NCBI RefSeq assembly: GCF_023161665.1
Contig: NZ_JALNTW010000001.1
Span: forward strand, 189,454-253,453
DNA from: Shewanella sp. 1CM18E
GTDB lineage: Bacteria; Pseudomonadota; Gammaproteobacteria; Enterobacterales; Shewanellaceae
Direction of reading: 5' to 3'
DNA: 64,000 nt
Of the stretch, positions 34,336 to 43,478 are shown piece after piece. Positions within the stretch are counted from its first letter, which is position 1; every line of letters starts with the position of its first letter. Under the pieces are notes generated by a model that searched no databases, was not told the DNA's origin, and saw only the letters and a program-made list of their open reading frames with translations. The position numbers and the translations under genes were made by a program.

Positions 34336-34854
34336 ATGAATATTCAAAATAACACTTTGCTTAATCGCCCAGCTAGCATGATGGTATGTTTCGCTTTTCT
34401 AATGACAGCATGTGGCGGTGGTGGCGATGACGGTGCTCCTGCAACACCAGTAACCTCTGCACCAGCAGCGACGACACCACCACCTGCGACCACAACGCCG
34501 GATCCTGATCCTGCACCCGATCCAACATCATTGGACGACTTAGTGGTTGATGCAGATAACAAATTGCAATCAGCGTACACCTTAACAGTCGATGTAAATA
34601 AGGGTAACAGTAATCGCGGCTACTTCTCGCTTTGCGATGATTACCAAGCCAATGGTGGTGGCTATAACGTTAACTTCAACTCGTGTTTATTTAGAGGACC
34701 ATTAACCGACGGTAAATTGTCTAAAGATGTGAAGGTCGCCAACCATGAAAGCCAGCTAATTGCGGTAATTTGGTTTTATGACGGTCAGGCACCGCAATAT
34801 ACCGAGTGGCAATATAAGCAGGATGCTGAAACACAGATCCTCACAATGAACTAA
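34336..34854 (+). CDS. Hypothetical lipoprotein
   Basis: A 172-residue lipoprotein with a lipobox LMTAC at about residues 22-26, then Gly-Gly-Gly-Gly-Asp-Asp and a Pro/Thr/Asp-rich linker to about residue 68. The rest is a compact 100-residue domain with YTLTVDVNKGNSNRGYFSLC and a Cys pair (C99 and C116 region). Not recognised. It follows the LruC gene by 13 bp with GGAG as its ribosome site. A surface-anchored partner of the LruC protein is likely by position. Confidence 0.65.
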   Translation: MNIQNNTLLNRPASMMVCFAFLMTACGGGGDDGAPATPVTSAPAATTPPPATTTPDPDPAPDPTSLDDLVVDADNKLQSAYTLTVDVNKGNSNRGYFSLCDDYQANGGGYNVNFNSCLFRGPLTDGKLSKDVKVANHESQLIAVIWFYDGQAPQYTEWQYKQDAETQILTMN

Positions 34855-35290
34855 TGCGAGCCCAATTAAGTTAATTGTACGCCGCATGATTTTCAAAATC
34901 ATTAATCATGCGGCGATGCAAAAACTTAAATACTGAAAATTATAGATAGAGATAATCAGGAGGTAGAAAATAAAGTGAATCGCCAAGCTTAGTTGGGCCA
35001 CTGACCAAGAGCCTAACTAATCTAAGCCACAACAGTTTGCATAATTGAGCAATTGTTAACGCTAACCTCGCTAGGGGCTAAGCAGCAATATAAGTTAGCG
35101 CTGCAATATAAGTTAGCAAAGAGGATAACTATACCTATTTAGCAGCGGTGAACTTCTCCATTTACCGCTGCTTTTTTTTACCCGTTCACTTTTACAGCCA
35201 CGTTTTACTATCTCGAAAAAGTCTGAACAGTAATCCAAAGCTATATCTACCACGTATTAGTTAATTTACGATGATATCAAGGGCTAAACT
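34855..35290. other. 436-bp intergenic region with hairpins and short direct repeats
   Basis: GCCGCATGATT at 34881-34891 pairs with AATCATGCGGC at 34904-34914 (no T-run). GCAATATAAGTTAGC occurs twice, at 35085 and 35103. A real terminator follows at 35141-35180. AAGGG lies before the next gene. Confidence 0.6.
35141..35180 (+). terminator. Rho-independent terminator
   Basis: AGCAGCGGT (35141-35149) pairs perfectly with ACCGCTGCT (35164-35172), followed by eight T residues. It ends the LruC/lipoprotein operon or an intervening RNA. Confidence 0.85.
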
Positions 35291-36082
35291 ATGTGCAGGC
35301 TAAAGCTCTCTCGTTTCCAAAGCCGCGTTAGTAATAAGCACAATAAAAACAAACTAGTATCAATAAGTACAAGTCCAAAAATACGCGCTATGATGACTCA
35401 CTCACCTAACCTAGTTAAGCAGCAGTCTCTTGCGCTGCTAACAAGTTTTGCCTTTGCGATTATTATCAATTTCAGTATGAGTATTCTAATTATGCCGCTA
35501 AACCATCAAGCTATCGCACAACAATTTGCCGATAATCAAATACAAAGCAATACTCACCCCTTGAATGTTGCAACACAAGATTGGCGCACAATCAATGATA
35601 CTGTTATGGGCGGGATTTCCGCTAGCCAAGTATCCATTGATAACAATGCCGATAACAGCGGTGATAACAGTTCCGATAACAGTGGCGATAATAATGTCGC
35701 TAGATTTTATGGCAACTTATCGCTAGAGCAAAATGGCGGTTTTGCTTCAACTCGCACTTCAATTAATGAGCCATTAGCAAAAAATATCGACTTGATTAGA
35801 TTGCAGGTGAAAGGAGACGGCAGAGACTATCAACTAAGGCTTAGAACCGATAACCAGTGGGACTCCTACGCCTACTCGGCGAACTTCAGCACTCAAAAGG
35901 ATAGCTGGATAAATATTGAGTTTAGTCGTGACGACTTTACTGCAGTTTATCGAGGACGCAGTGTTAATGCTCCAGAGCTCAACTTTGAAAATGTAAAACA
36001 ACTGGGCTTTTTACTTGCCGATAAGCAGGCTGGCGCCTTCGAACTATCATTTAAAGATATCAATTTCATTTCCGCAGATTAA
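35291..36082 (+). CDS. CIA30-domain protein
   Basis: A 263-residue protein with a membrane-spanning or signal-like segment (about residues 46-66). The C-terminal ~165 residues match the CIA30 (complex I intermediate-associated 30) beta-jelly-roll domain: DWRTINDTVMGGISASQV, FASTRTSI, IRLQVKGDGRDYQLRLRT and INIEFSRDDF. Bacterial members are periplasmic, of unknown job. A low-complexity insert of NSGDNSSDNSGDN interrupts the first strands (12-bp DNA repeats). The 35291 ATG has AAGGG 7 nt before it, although an internal ATG at 35390 would give a neater signal peptide. It is 12 bp from the HAD gene, same operon. Confidence 0.78.
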   Translation: MCRLKLSRFQSRVSNKHNKNKLVSISTSPKIRAMMTHSPNLVKQQSLALLTSFAFAIIINFSMSILIMPLNHQAIAQQFADNQIQSNTHPLNVATQDWRTINDTVMGGISASQVSIDNNADNSGDNSSDNSGDNNVARFYGNLSLEQNGGFASTRTSINEPLAKNIDLIRLQVKGDGRDYQLRLRTDNQWDSYAYSANFSTQKDSWINIEFSRDDFTAVYRGRSVNAPELNFENVKQLGFLLADKQAGAFELSFKDINFISAD

Positions 36083-36094
36083 GGACAAACTCGA

Positions 36095-36742
36095 GTGAGC
36101 ATTACCATTAATAGTGATTTTGATTTTAGCCAAATTAAAGGGGTAATTTTTGATTTAGACGGCACCCTCGCCAACTCAAACCCCAACTTTGAGGGCTTAA
36201 GAACTGAGCTTGGCATAAAGCCTGCCACCGATATTTTGGCCTATGTTGAATCCATTATCGATCCTACGCTAGCAAAACAGACTCAAGCTGTGGTTTCGCG
36301 CTACGAGCTTGAAAGCTCGCACAATGCAAAATGGATTATTGGCGCTGAGCAGCTAATTAGCTTTTTTAAACAGCTACAGCTACCGCAAGCAATATTAACT
36401 CGCAACATGCCAGAAGCTGCCAATATCACTTTGGCCAATCTAGGGATCTCAATCGGTGTTGATATTGACCCATTGCTAACCCGCTTTGATGCCAAGGCCA
36501 AACCTCACCCTGAAGGCGTAGAGTTAATTTGTAAACAATGGCAAGTCGATGCAGATAGTATTCTATTTATTGGTGATTATCTGTTTGACTTACAAACAGC
36601 CAATAATGCTGGCACCAAAAGCGTACTTTATAGCCCAAATATCACACCTGAATATGGCGCAACTGCCAATATCGTTTGTGGCTGCTACCTAGCGCTTATC
36701 GATTATTTTCAAGCGCAACTCACCCAAGCAACCAAGGCGTAG
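36095..36742 (+). CDS. HAD-superfamily hydrolase
   Basis: A 215-residue HAD phosphatase-like protein. Motif I is FDLDGTLANS (nucleophile Asp, then DGT); motif III KPHPEGVEL with the Lys; motif IV FIGDYLFDLQTA with the acidic pair. The small cap lies between motifs I and II. The family includes phosphoglycolate and sugar phosphatases; the substrate is not predictable. It begins with GTG, AAGGAC lying 8 nt before it. Confidence 0.88.
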   Translation: MSITINSDFDFSQIKGVIFDLDGTLANSNPNFEGLRTELGIKPATDILAYVESIIDPTLAKQTQAVVSRYELESSHNAKWIIGAEQLISFFKQLQLPQAILTRNMPEAANITLANLGISIGVDIDPLLTRFDAKAKPHPEGVELICKQWQVDADSILFIGDYLFDLQTANNAGTKSVLYSPNITPEYGATANIVCGCYLALIDYFQAQLTQATKA

Positions 36743-36880
36743 GCTTGTGGTAAATCGCTTTGGCTCAATCAGCTAAAATGAAATCGGTTAACTGAATGCT
36801 CTTTGCTGAGTCATCTTTGCTGAACGCTCTTTACTGAATAATCAAAGCTCTGTAATCATACTGCCAATAAGATATGTGAG

Positions 36881-36926
36881 AATGACCACAAATCCTTGCG
36901 CTTCAGTGCGGATATTGTGGTCATTT
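36881..36926 (+). terminator. Probable terminator after the HAD gene
   Basis: A 15-bp stem with one bulge (AATGACCACAA with TTGTGGTCATT, and TCC with GGA) around a 14-nt loop, followed by only three T residues. The length of the stem makes it a likely terminator or mRNA end. Confidence 0.45.
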
Positions 36927-37006
36927 GACTAAGTAATTGCTAAATTACCTCGAAACAAAAACCGCACTGTATTTATAGCTAATCTAAAATAAACATGGAG
37001 AACTTG

Positions 37007-37048
37007 ATGATTGTATTAACCCCTTACTGGGCAGCTTCAGCACTTTAA
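37007..37048 (+). CDS. 13-residue small ORF upstream of rsgA
   Basis: ATG at 37007 with GGAG 6 nt before it, then MIVLTPYWAASAL and TAA. The ribosome site is better than that of many full genes here. It lies 190 bp before the RsgA start. It may be a leader peptide or a small hydrophobic protein; no attenuator with competing hairpins is proven. Confidence 0.35.
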   Translation: MIVLTPYWAASAL

Positions 37049-37155
37049 CGGTCCACTTTTGCTAAACTTAAAAGCCGTTTAGCACCTGCTATATTTTAAA
37101 TTGAGCGACAACCAATTATTCGCCTTTTAAAATTTGTCTCCAATAAAGCGCTTTG

Positions 37156-37234
37156 CCCGGTACCGCACAACAATACCGGGAACTTATCTATTTAAAGTCC
37201 CCCAGAATCAATATTCAGGCGTTTTGCGCTGGGG
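37156..37234 (+). promoter_or_regulatory. Structured leader of rsgA
   Basis: CCCGGTA (37156-37162) and TACCGGG (37174-37180) form a hairpin. Further on CCCCAG just after 37199 can pair with CTGGGG ending at 37234, covering the GGGG ribosome site 6 nt before the ATG at 37240. The two structures suggest translational control. Confidence 0.35.
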
Positions 37235-37239
37235 TTTAC

Positions 37240-38370
37240 ATGACCAAATCAAATCGTTTTAACCACTTAAAATCTAACACTCTTACCAAAACAACTGCCG
37301 CTAGCAGTACACCTGCACAAGCTCAATCAACAGCGCCATTAAGAAGCTTAAAGCAAATGGGCTGGAACGGATTTTTTCAGCAGCAGCTTATTACAGAGTC
37401 GCTAGCATATGCCTATGTTGCACGAGTAAGTGCTCACCACCGTAGTCAATATCAACTGCTAACCGAGAACGGTGAAACAAGCCTAGCTATCCATCAAGCT
37501 ATGCCAGAAATGACAGTAGGCGACTGGGTACTTGTAGATGAGCAACATAACTTTGTATCACTACTTGAGCGCAGTTCACTCTTTAGTCGAAAGGCTGCAG
37601 GTTCAAAGGTCGAGCAACAGCTTATCGCCGCTAACCTAGATTGGGTATTTATCGTTTCATCACTAAATGATGACTTTAATGTAAACCGTATCGAGCGTTA
37701 TTTAGCCCTAGTGAATGAGGCTAAAGTCACGCCCGTTATCGTGTTAACTAAAGTCGATTTATGCGATGACTTAAGTCCATTTATTGAAGCGCTGCGAGAA
37801 CTAGACGCCAACCTGCTTATTGAAACCGTTAACGGTCTAGATAGTGAAAGTACAAAGGCTTTAAGCAGCTATTGCGTTGACGGCAAAACTGTTGCCTTTA
37901 TCGGCTCATCGGGTGTAGGTAAATCTACCTTAGTTAACGCCATGCTTGGCGACGCAAGCCAGTTAACTTCGGCTATTCGCCAAGATGACAGCAAAGGCCG
38001 TCATACAACTACCAGCCGTTCGCTGCATATCACCGCCAGTGGTGGTTTGTTGCTCGATACCCCAGGTATGCGTGAGCTACAACTTGCTGATTGTGAAGAG
38101 GGATTAAACGAAACTTTCGCCGACTTAGTTGAGTATGCGCAGCAGTGTAAGTTTATCGACTGCCAACATGAACAAGAGCCTGGCTGTGCCGTGCAAGCAG
38201 CCATTGAAGCAGGCTTGCTAACCGAGCGACGTTTGCAAAGCTTTCAAAAGTTGATGCGTGAACAAGCGCTCAATGGAGCAAGCATTGCAGAGAAAAGAGC
38301 TAAAGGTAAAAGCTTGAGCAAGATGTATAAACGCGTTCAAGGAAATGCTCGCGCTAACAAACGCGGCTAA
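37240..38370 (+). CDS. rsgA: Ribosome small-subunit GTPase RsgA
   Basis: A 376-residue circularly permuted GTPase. The N-terminal OB domain holds the DEQHNFVSLLERSSLFSRKA region. The G domain has the permuted order G4 (LTKVDL), G5, G1 (GSSGVGKSTLVN), G2 and G3 (DTPGMREL). The C-terminal zinc finger is CKFIDCQHEQEPGC, with C-x5-H-type ligands. It helps mature the 30S subunit. The ATG at 37240 is preferred; an upstream TTG start at 37153 would add 29 residues with no ribosome site. E. coli has a 350-residue RsgA; the N-terminal polar tail here is longer. Confidence 0.92.
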   Translation: MTKSNRFNHLKSNTLTKTTAASSTPAQAQSTAPLRSLKQMGWNGFFQQQLITESLAYAYVARVSAHHRSQYQLLTENGETSLAIHQAMPEMTVGDWVLVDEQHNFVSLLERSSLFSRKAAGSKVEQQLIAANLDWVFIVSSLNDDFNVNRIERYLALVNEAKVTPVIVLTKVDLCDDLSPFIEALRELDANLLIETVNGLDSESTKALSSYCVDGKTVAFIGSSGVGKSTLVNAMLGDASQLTSAIRQDDSKGRHTTTSRSLHITASGGLLLDTPGMRELQLADCEEGLNETFADLVEYAQQCKFIDCQHEQEPGCAVQAAIEAGLLTERRLQSFQKLMREQALNGASIAEKRAKGKSLSKMYKRVQGNARANKRG

Positions 38371-38423
38371 GCTGGATATATCATGCAACCGGACTTTATA
38401 TCATAAAGATTATTAACAATATT

Positions 38424-38447
38424 AAAGGGCAATCATTGCCCTTTTTT
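38424..38447 (+). terminator. rsgA terminator
   Basis: AAAGGGCAA-TCA-TTGCCCTTT hairpin with a run of T residues. Confidence 0.85.
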
Positions 38448-38550
38448 TATGGCTATTATTTATTGCATCTCACTATTTATATAAGCAATTATTTGCTCAT
38501 AGAGTAAGCTTATTAAATTGTCATCAGTAGCACAAAGATAAGGAATTCAA

Positions 38551-40290
38551 ATGCTAACATTGCAAGACTGCGTGCGTTGCATCAACACAGCTTCTCGACT
38601 AAAAACACTGACTCTTGGCTTAGGTGTAATGTTAATGCCATTAAGCGCTGTGGCCAGCTCAGAGCAAGAAACACCCAAACTTATCTTACAGATCACGGTA
38701 GATCAATTACGCGGCGATATGCTGAACCGCTATCAACATAGATTTGCTAAAGACGGCTTTAACTATCTACTTAATAACGGTGTGGTCTATAAAAATGCAC
38801 AGCATGCCCATGCCAACACCGAAACTATTGTCGGCCATACCACCTTATCAACCGGCGCTTACCCTGCCAACCATGGCATGGTGGGTAATGTTTGGTTTGA
38901 CCGCAGTTTAGGTCACTCAGTTTATAACATTGAAGATGCGCGCTATCCCTTGCTGTCTGCCGATGGCGATGTGAACAAAAAAACAGAAATCGATCCCACC
39001 CAAAAAACTGCCAGCAGTTCCGGTCGGTCGCCGATGAACATTCTCGTTTCAACCTTTAGTGACGAGCTAGCGTTAACCCATAACGGCAAAGCCAAAGTGT
39101 TCGGCGTTTCGGTAAAAGACAGAGGCGCAGTCGCTATGGCCGGTCATGCTGGTAAAGCATTCTGGTTTTCCAAAAAGTCAGGGGAATTTGTCACCTCAGC
39201 GTTTTACTATCAAGACTATCCAGATTGGGTAAAACGGTATAATGCAGGTGAGCCCACAGCGCAATATGCCAACCAAGTATGGCAGCTTGCTAAGCCTCAA
39301 GCCAGTTACCTTTTTGCCGACAACGATGACCAAGAATGGGAAGTCGCCTTTCCCGGCTTTGGCCGAGTCTTTCCCCATCAATATGGTGCAAGAGATGGTA
39401 AATACTTCACAACATTTTTAACCCTGAGCCCCGCCGGTGATGAGTTAACTGCTGACTTTGCCAAGAAGCTGATTGAGAATGAAGCCATTGGCCAAGACGA
39501 GATCACCGATTACCTTTCGGTAAGCTTTTCATCTACCGACTACGTCGGCCATATTTTTGGCCCATCGAGTCTAGAAGCCGAAGATAATCTGCTTCATCTT
39601 GATAGCACCTTAGCCGATTTGCTTAGCTTTATTGACGACAAAGTCGGCTTAGATAACACTGTCATTGTTTTATCCGCTGATCACGGCAGCCCAGAGTCTC
39701 CAGAGTATTTGCGCGCAATGGGAATTGATGCCCAATACGTGCATCCAAAAGAGTGGCACAGCAACGCCGCAATCGAGAAAATAAAGCAGCGCTTTAAGAT
39801 TGACGAGAAAGACCCGCTTATTAATAAGTTTCAAACGCCGTATTTGTACTTAAACAGCGACACAATCGCCAAATATCAACTTAACACTGAGCAAGTGCAA
39901 ACCGCCGTAGCAGATGAAATAGCTAAACTTGAAGGGGTAGCATTTAGCGCCACCAGCAGCGATATAAACCAAAGCTTATTGCCCAATACTCATGTCGCCA
40001 AATTAGTTGCTAACAACCATCATCCACAGCGTTCTGGTGACATTTATATCGTGTTTAAACCTCACTATTTTATTAATGAATTTGACGGTTTAAGTGTCGC
40101 TTCAAGCCATGGTTCCCCCTGGCGTTACGATACACTTGTGCCGTTAATTTTCGCTGGCAAAAATATTGAATCACAAACAGTAGCTCGGGCAGTGGAAACC
40201 GTGGATATTGCTACCACACTCGCTACGATAGCAGGAACAAAACAACCATCTGGCAGCGACGGAAAAGTACTAACCGAAGTCTTAGAGTAG
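38551..40290 (+). CDS. Exported alkaline phosphatase superfamily protein (PafA-like)
   Basis: A 579-residue protein with a signal peptide (1-36, ending AVAS). The core LQITVDQLRGDMLNRY gives the first metal Asp, HANTETIVGHTTLSTGAYPANHG the nucleophile Thr region, STDYVGHIFGPSS and SADHGSPESP the second set of metal ligands, and SHGSPWRYDTLVP the C-terminal His. This layout fits PafA-type phosphate-irrepressible monoesterases or type I phosphodiesterases in the periplasm. The exact substrate is not readable. AAGGA lies before the start. Confidence 0.88.
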   Translation: MLTLQDCVRCINTASRLKTLTLGLGVMLMPLSAVASSEQETPKLILQITVDQLRGDMLNRYQHRFAKDGFNYLLNNGVVYKNAQHAHANTETIVGHTTLSTGAYPANHGMVGNVWFDRSLGHSVYNIEDARYPLLSADGDVNKKTEIDPTQKTASSSGRSPMNILVSTFSDELALTHNGKAKVFGVSVKDRGAVAMAGHAGKAFWFSKKSGEFVTSAFYYQDYPDWVKRYNAGEPTAQYANQVWQLAKPQASYLFADNDDQEWEVAFPGFGRVFPHQYGARDGKYFTTFLTLSPAGDELTADFAKKLIENEAIGQDEITDYLSVSFSSTDYVGHIFGPSSLEAEDNLLHLDSTLADLLSFIDDKVGLDNTVIVLSADHGSPESPEYLRAMGIDAQYVHPKEWHSNAAIEKIKQRFKIDEKDPLINKFQTPYLYLNSDTIAKYQLNTEQVQTAVADEIAKLEGVAFSATSSDINQSLLPNTHVAKLVANNHHPQRSGDIYIVFKPHYFINEFDGLSVASSHGSPWRYDTLVPLIFAGKNIESQTVARAVETVDIATTLATIAGTKQPSGSDGKVLTEVLE

Positions 40291-40634
40291 CTATTAACCA
40301 AGCCCTAGATCACTTAGGGCTCATTAAAAATTGAGTTCATCGTTAACGCTGTTAATGTATATTTAGCAGCGTTTTTATTTGCCCTTATCGCACTAAAACT
40401 TCAATAACTATCACACTTACTACAGCAATAACTATCACCCTAAATATCGCTCTAACATTGCACTTATATTGCACTAGCCTCCCTGCTTTATTTTTGCCTA
40501 TAAGCAAAATTACGGTGAATTTAGCTTTACTAATCCATTGAACTAAAAAATTAAATTCATTTAAGCGTACACGCGTAAGCTTATGAAATTTTTACCCTAA
40601 AAGCGCAAAACTAAACACCGAGCAAAACAAAATC

Positions 40635-40648
40635 CAAACAAGCGTTTA
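40635..40648. promoter_or_regulatory. PsrA-like operator upstream of fadE
   Basis: CAAAC-AAGC-GTTTA, half-sites with a 4-nt spacer and one mismatch to the PsrA pattern. It lies 82 bp upstream of the fadE start. The same form appears at 9303-9316. Confidence 0.45.
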
Positions 40649-40707
40649 AATTTATCGTTTGAAAATTTGATCTGTGACTCATTTTGTGACGTAATGTGAA
40701 GCATAAC

Positions 40708-40724
40708 TTCTGGTCGGACGAGCA
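40708..40724 (+). promoter_or_regulatory. FadR-like operator at the fadE start
   Basis: TTCTGGTCGGACGAGCA matches the core CTGGTCNGAC of the FadR consensus. It lies 6 bp before the ATG, overlapping the ribosome-binding region. FadR is the acyl-CoA-responsive repressor of beta-oxidation genes. Confidence 0.65.
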
Positions 40725-40729
40725 TTGAT

Positions 40730-42967
40730 ATGAGCATTAGAACTAAACTAAAAAAAGTACTGCCAAGCATTTCTACTACAGAGCAAGAGGCACTCGATGC
40801 CGGTGATGTGTGGTTAGAAGGTTCGATTTACCAAGGTGTACCAGACTTTGCAGCCCTACGTGATATTCCGTTAGCAAGCCTAACAGCTGATGAGCAAGCC
40901 TTCTTAGATGGCCCCGTTGCCACCCTACTCGACATGGTCGATGACTTTGAAATTCAGCGCAGCAAGCATCTGCCAGATAACATTCTTAATTTCTTAAAAG
41001 AGCATAAGTTCTTCTCATTAATCATTCCAAAATCTTTTGGTGGTCTTGAGTTCAGCCCTTACGCCAACTCAACTATCGTGGGGACTATCGCCGCTAAAAG
41101 TTCAGCAGTAGCAGTTACCGTAATGGTACCAAACTCACTCGGCCCGGGTGAGCTACTCATGCATTACGGTACCTCAGAGCAGCAAAATTACTGGCTACCA
41201 CGCTTAGCTAACGGGCAAGAGATCCCATGTTTTGCACTCACCAGCCCAGAGGCAGGTTCAGATGCCGGCGGTATTCCAGACATTGGTACCGTTACCATGG
41301 GTGAATACCAAGGTGAGCAAGTATTAGGTTTAAGCGTAACTTGGGACAAGCGTTACATTACCCTCGCCCCGATTGCCAGCGTATTAGGTTTAGCCTTTAA
41401 AGTAGAAGATCCAAATGGCCTACTGGGCGGTAAAGAGCAACTTGGTATCACCTGCGCCCTTATTCCAAAGTCGCACCCAGGTGTGCAGCTAGGTAATCGT
41501 CACGACCCTATGGGTATTCGTTTTTATAACGGTACTACTCGCGGCGAAAACGTATTTATCCCGATGGACTTTATCATTGGTGGCCAAAAGAATATCGGTC
41601 GCGGCTGGGCAATGCTAGTGGCTTGTCTTGGTGCCGGTCGCGGTATTTCACTGCCAGCACTGGGCGTATCAGTCAGCCAAGCATCATTTAAATCATCAGC
41701 AGAGTACGCCGCAGTGCGTGAGCAGTTTGGTTTATCGATTGGTAAGTTTGAAGGTATTCAAGAAAAGCTTGCCGATATTGCCGGTAAAACTTATTTGCAA
41801 GAAGCGATGCGCGTACTGACAACCGAAGGTCTCGGCCTTGGCTTGAAGCCATCTGTTGTAACCGCTATTGCTAAATACCACATGACAGAGCTTGGCCGCG
41901 ATGTACTCGATTCAGCCATGGACATTCAAGCCGGTAAAGCGATTCAATGCGGTCCACAAAATACCTTAGCTTCAGGTTACGTAGCGCAGCCGATTGCGAT
42001 CACCGTAGAGGGCGCCAACATTCTTACCCGTAACCTAATGATTTTCGGTCAAGGTGTAATGCGTTGTCACCCATACTTGCAGTCTATGGTGGAGTCTATC
42101 CACTCAAACGAGAAAAGTGCCGATAAAGTCTTTAATGGCATTTTACGTAAAACGGTTGGTTACAGTGTGGGTAACAGCCTACGCGCCTTTAAGCTGGGTC
42201 TATTACCATTTACCGCTTCAGCAGCATCAACGCTTGCCGAAGTAAAACCTTACGAGCAATCAGTACATAAGCTAGCTTCTAAGCTTGCTGTCTATGCCGA
42301 CTTCTCGTTACTGGTACTTGGCGGCAAACTGAAACAAGCAGAGATGCTGTCAGCCCGTCTAGGTGATGTAATGAGCTACTTATATGCTGCTATGGCGTCA
42401 ATTCGTTACTACGAGCAAAAGCTAACTGCTGCCGAGCGAAAAGAAGCCGCGCCATATTTCCATTACGCGACCCGCTGGTCACTGTGCCAAGCTGAAAAAG
42501 CGTTACTAGACTTTTTAGATAACTTCCCATCTTCAGCGACACGTAAGTTTATGCGTTTAATCACGGTGACTTACTCAGCCAAGATGCCAAAAATCAACGA
42601 TGACCTAGTACGTGAGTTAGCCGAGCAAGCGCAGCTTAATACTGAGTTTAAGAAACATCTAACGCATCTGGTTAAACCAACGGCTGGCGACGGTAACGAC
42701 ATTAACGAGCAAGCTTACCTTGCTAAAATCGAGTGTTTGCCTTTACTCGCTAAGGTTAAAAAAGCGATTCGAGCCAAGACATTTAAGCCAGGCGTTCGTT
42801 TTGCACTCACCTTAGATGCCGCACTTGAGGCTAAGGTCATTAGCGATACTGAGCATAAATTGCTACAAGATTATAATCTTAAGCGTGAACGTGCCATCCG
42901 CATCGATGAGTTTGATTTTGACTTAAATCTAATTAGCGACCGAGCAGAGCTTAAAATCGCTAACTAA
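40730..42967 (+). CDS. fadE: Acyl-CoA dehydrogenase FadE
   Basis: A 745-residue member of the large bacterial FadE family, which performs the first, FAD-dependent step of fatty acid beta-oxidation. Motifs include PKSFGGLEFSPYANS, CFALTSPEAGSDAGG (substrate/FAD loop), LTWDKRYITLAPI-like VTWDKRYITLAPI, and VEGANILTRNLMIFGQG. The C-terminal 250 residues are the DUF1974 domain special to FadE. E. coli FadE is 814 residues. FadR- and PsrA-like sites lie upstream. The ATG is set by the operator position and a GAGC-type weak ribosome site. Confidence 0.93.
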   Translation: MSIRTKLKKVLPSISTTEQEALDAGDVWLEGSIYQGVPDFAALRDIPLASLTADEQAFLDGPVATLLDMVDDFEIQRSKHLPDNILNFLKEHKFFSLIIPKSFGGLEFSPYANSTIVGTIAAKSSAVAVTVMVPNSLGPGELLMHYGTSEQQNYWLPRLANGQEIPCFALTSPEAGSDAGGIPDIGTVTMGEYQGEQVLGLSVTWDKRYITLAPIASVLGLAFKVEDPNGLLGGKEQLGITCALIPKSHPGVQLGNRHDPMGIRFYNGTTRGENVFIPMDFIIGGQKNIGRGWAMLVACLGAGRGISLPALGVSVSQASFKSSAEYAAVREQFGLSIGKFEGIQEKLADIAGKTYLQEAMRVLTTEGLGLGLKPSVVTAIAKYHMTELGRDVLDSAMDIQAGKAIQCGPQNTLASGYVAQPIAITVEGANILTRNLMIFGQGVMRCHPYLQSMVESIHSNEKSADKVFNGILRKTVGYSVGNSLRAFKLGLLPFTASAASTLAEVKPYEQSVHKLASKLAVYADFSLLVLGGKLKQAEMLSARLGDVMSYLYAAMASIRYYEQKLTAAERKEAAPYFHYATRWSLCQAEKALLDFLDNFPSSATRKFMRLITVTYSAKMPKINDDLVRELAEQAQLNTEFKKHLTHLVKPTAGDGNDINEQAYLAKIECLPLLAKVKKAIRAKTFKPGVRFALTLDAALEAKVISDTEHKLLQDYNLKRERAIRIDEFDFDLNLISDRAELKIAN

Positions 42968-42997
42968 TCGATAAGGCTACAAGTAGCCACTAAAAAG

Positions 42998-43018
42998 CCA
43001 CCGCAAGGTGGTTTTTTT
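42998..43018 (+). terminator. fadE terminator
   Basis: CCACC-GCAA-GGTGG stem with a GNRA loop and a run of seven T residues. Confidence 0.85.
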
Positions 43019-43112
43019 AGCTTCGAAATAAGCTAATTGAATTTTTTGTTTTTACTCGGTGTTATATGGCAATGAGCTCTAAACTGACGTTTTAGCGTGA
43101 TTAATCGCCGGC

Positions 43113-43290
43113 AGCGGGTGCTGGACAGGATGTCCGAATGTCGTGATCACATGGATGTGAAGGAACGACCGTATGTGCAGACACAGCTGCGAGACGCTGT
43201 ACTTCTTTATAATGGAAAAGTGTCCCTATACGCTCTGCGGTTTCATCCCTGAAACCGAAGCCCGCATCCGTATCTACACGGGATAATTGG
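43113..43290 (+). repeat. Structured intergenic element A with GGA-loop hairpins
   Basis: GGACA-GGA-TGTCC at 43123-43135 and TCACA-TGGA-TGTGA at 43147-43160 are two successive hairpins with GGA in a 3-4 nt loop. GGTTTCA-TCCC-TGAAACC follows near 43240, with GGGA in the loop on the opposite strand. No ORF. A TATAAT lies at 43209. It may mark the left edge of an acquired cassette (43.4-46.7 kb). Confidence 0.6.
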
Positions 43291-43478
43291 TGTACTCACT
43301 CGGCTGAGAGGTTTAGTTTCTAACTAGAAAATGCCCCAAAACGGTCTAGGAAGTAAATATATAACCAATTCAACCTTTCATTTTTGAATGAATAAGAATC
43401 AAGCCTGTCTATTTTTGAACTCTATTGTGTTTCGTAGAATAGCGCCATCAACTTGCTAACACATAATGAAGGTTTCCT

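Noticed and set aside
34881..34914. Strong hairpin as terminator of the lipoprotein gene
   Set aside because: It has no T-run; the true terminator is at 35141-35180.
43209..43214. TATAAT in element A as a promoter for an RNA
   Set aside because: No suitable -35 box was found at the right distance, so a promoter is not claimed.
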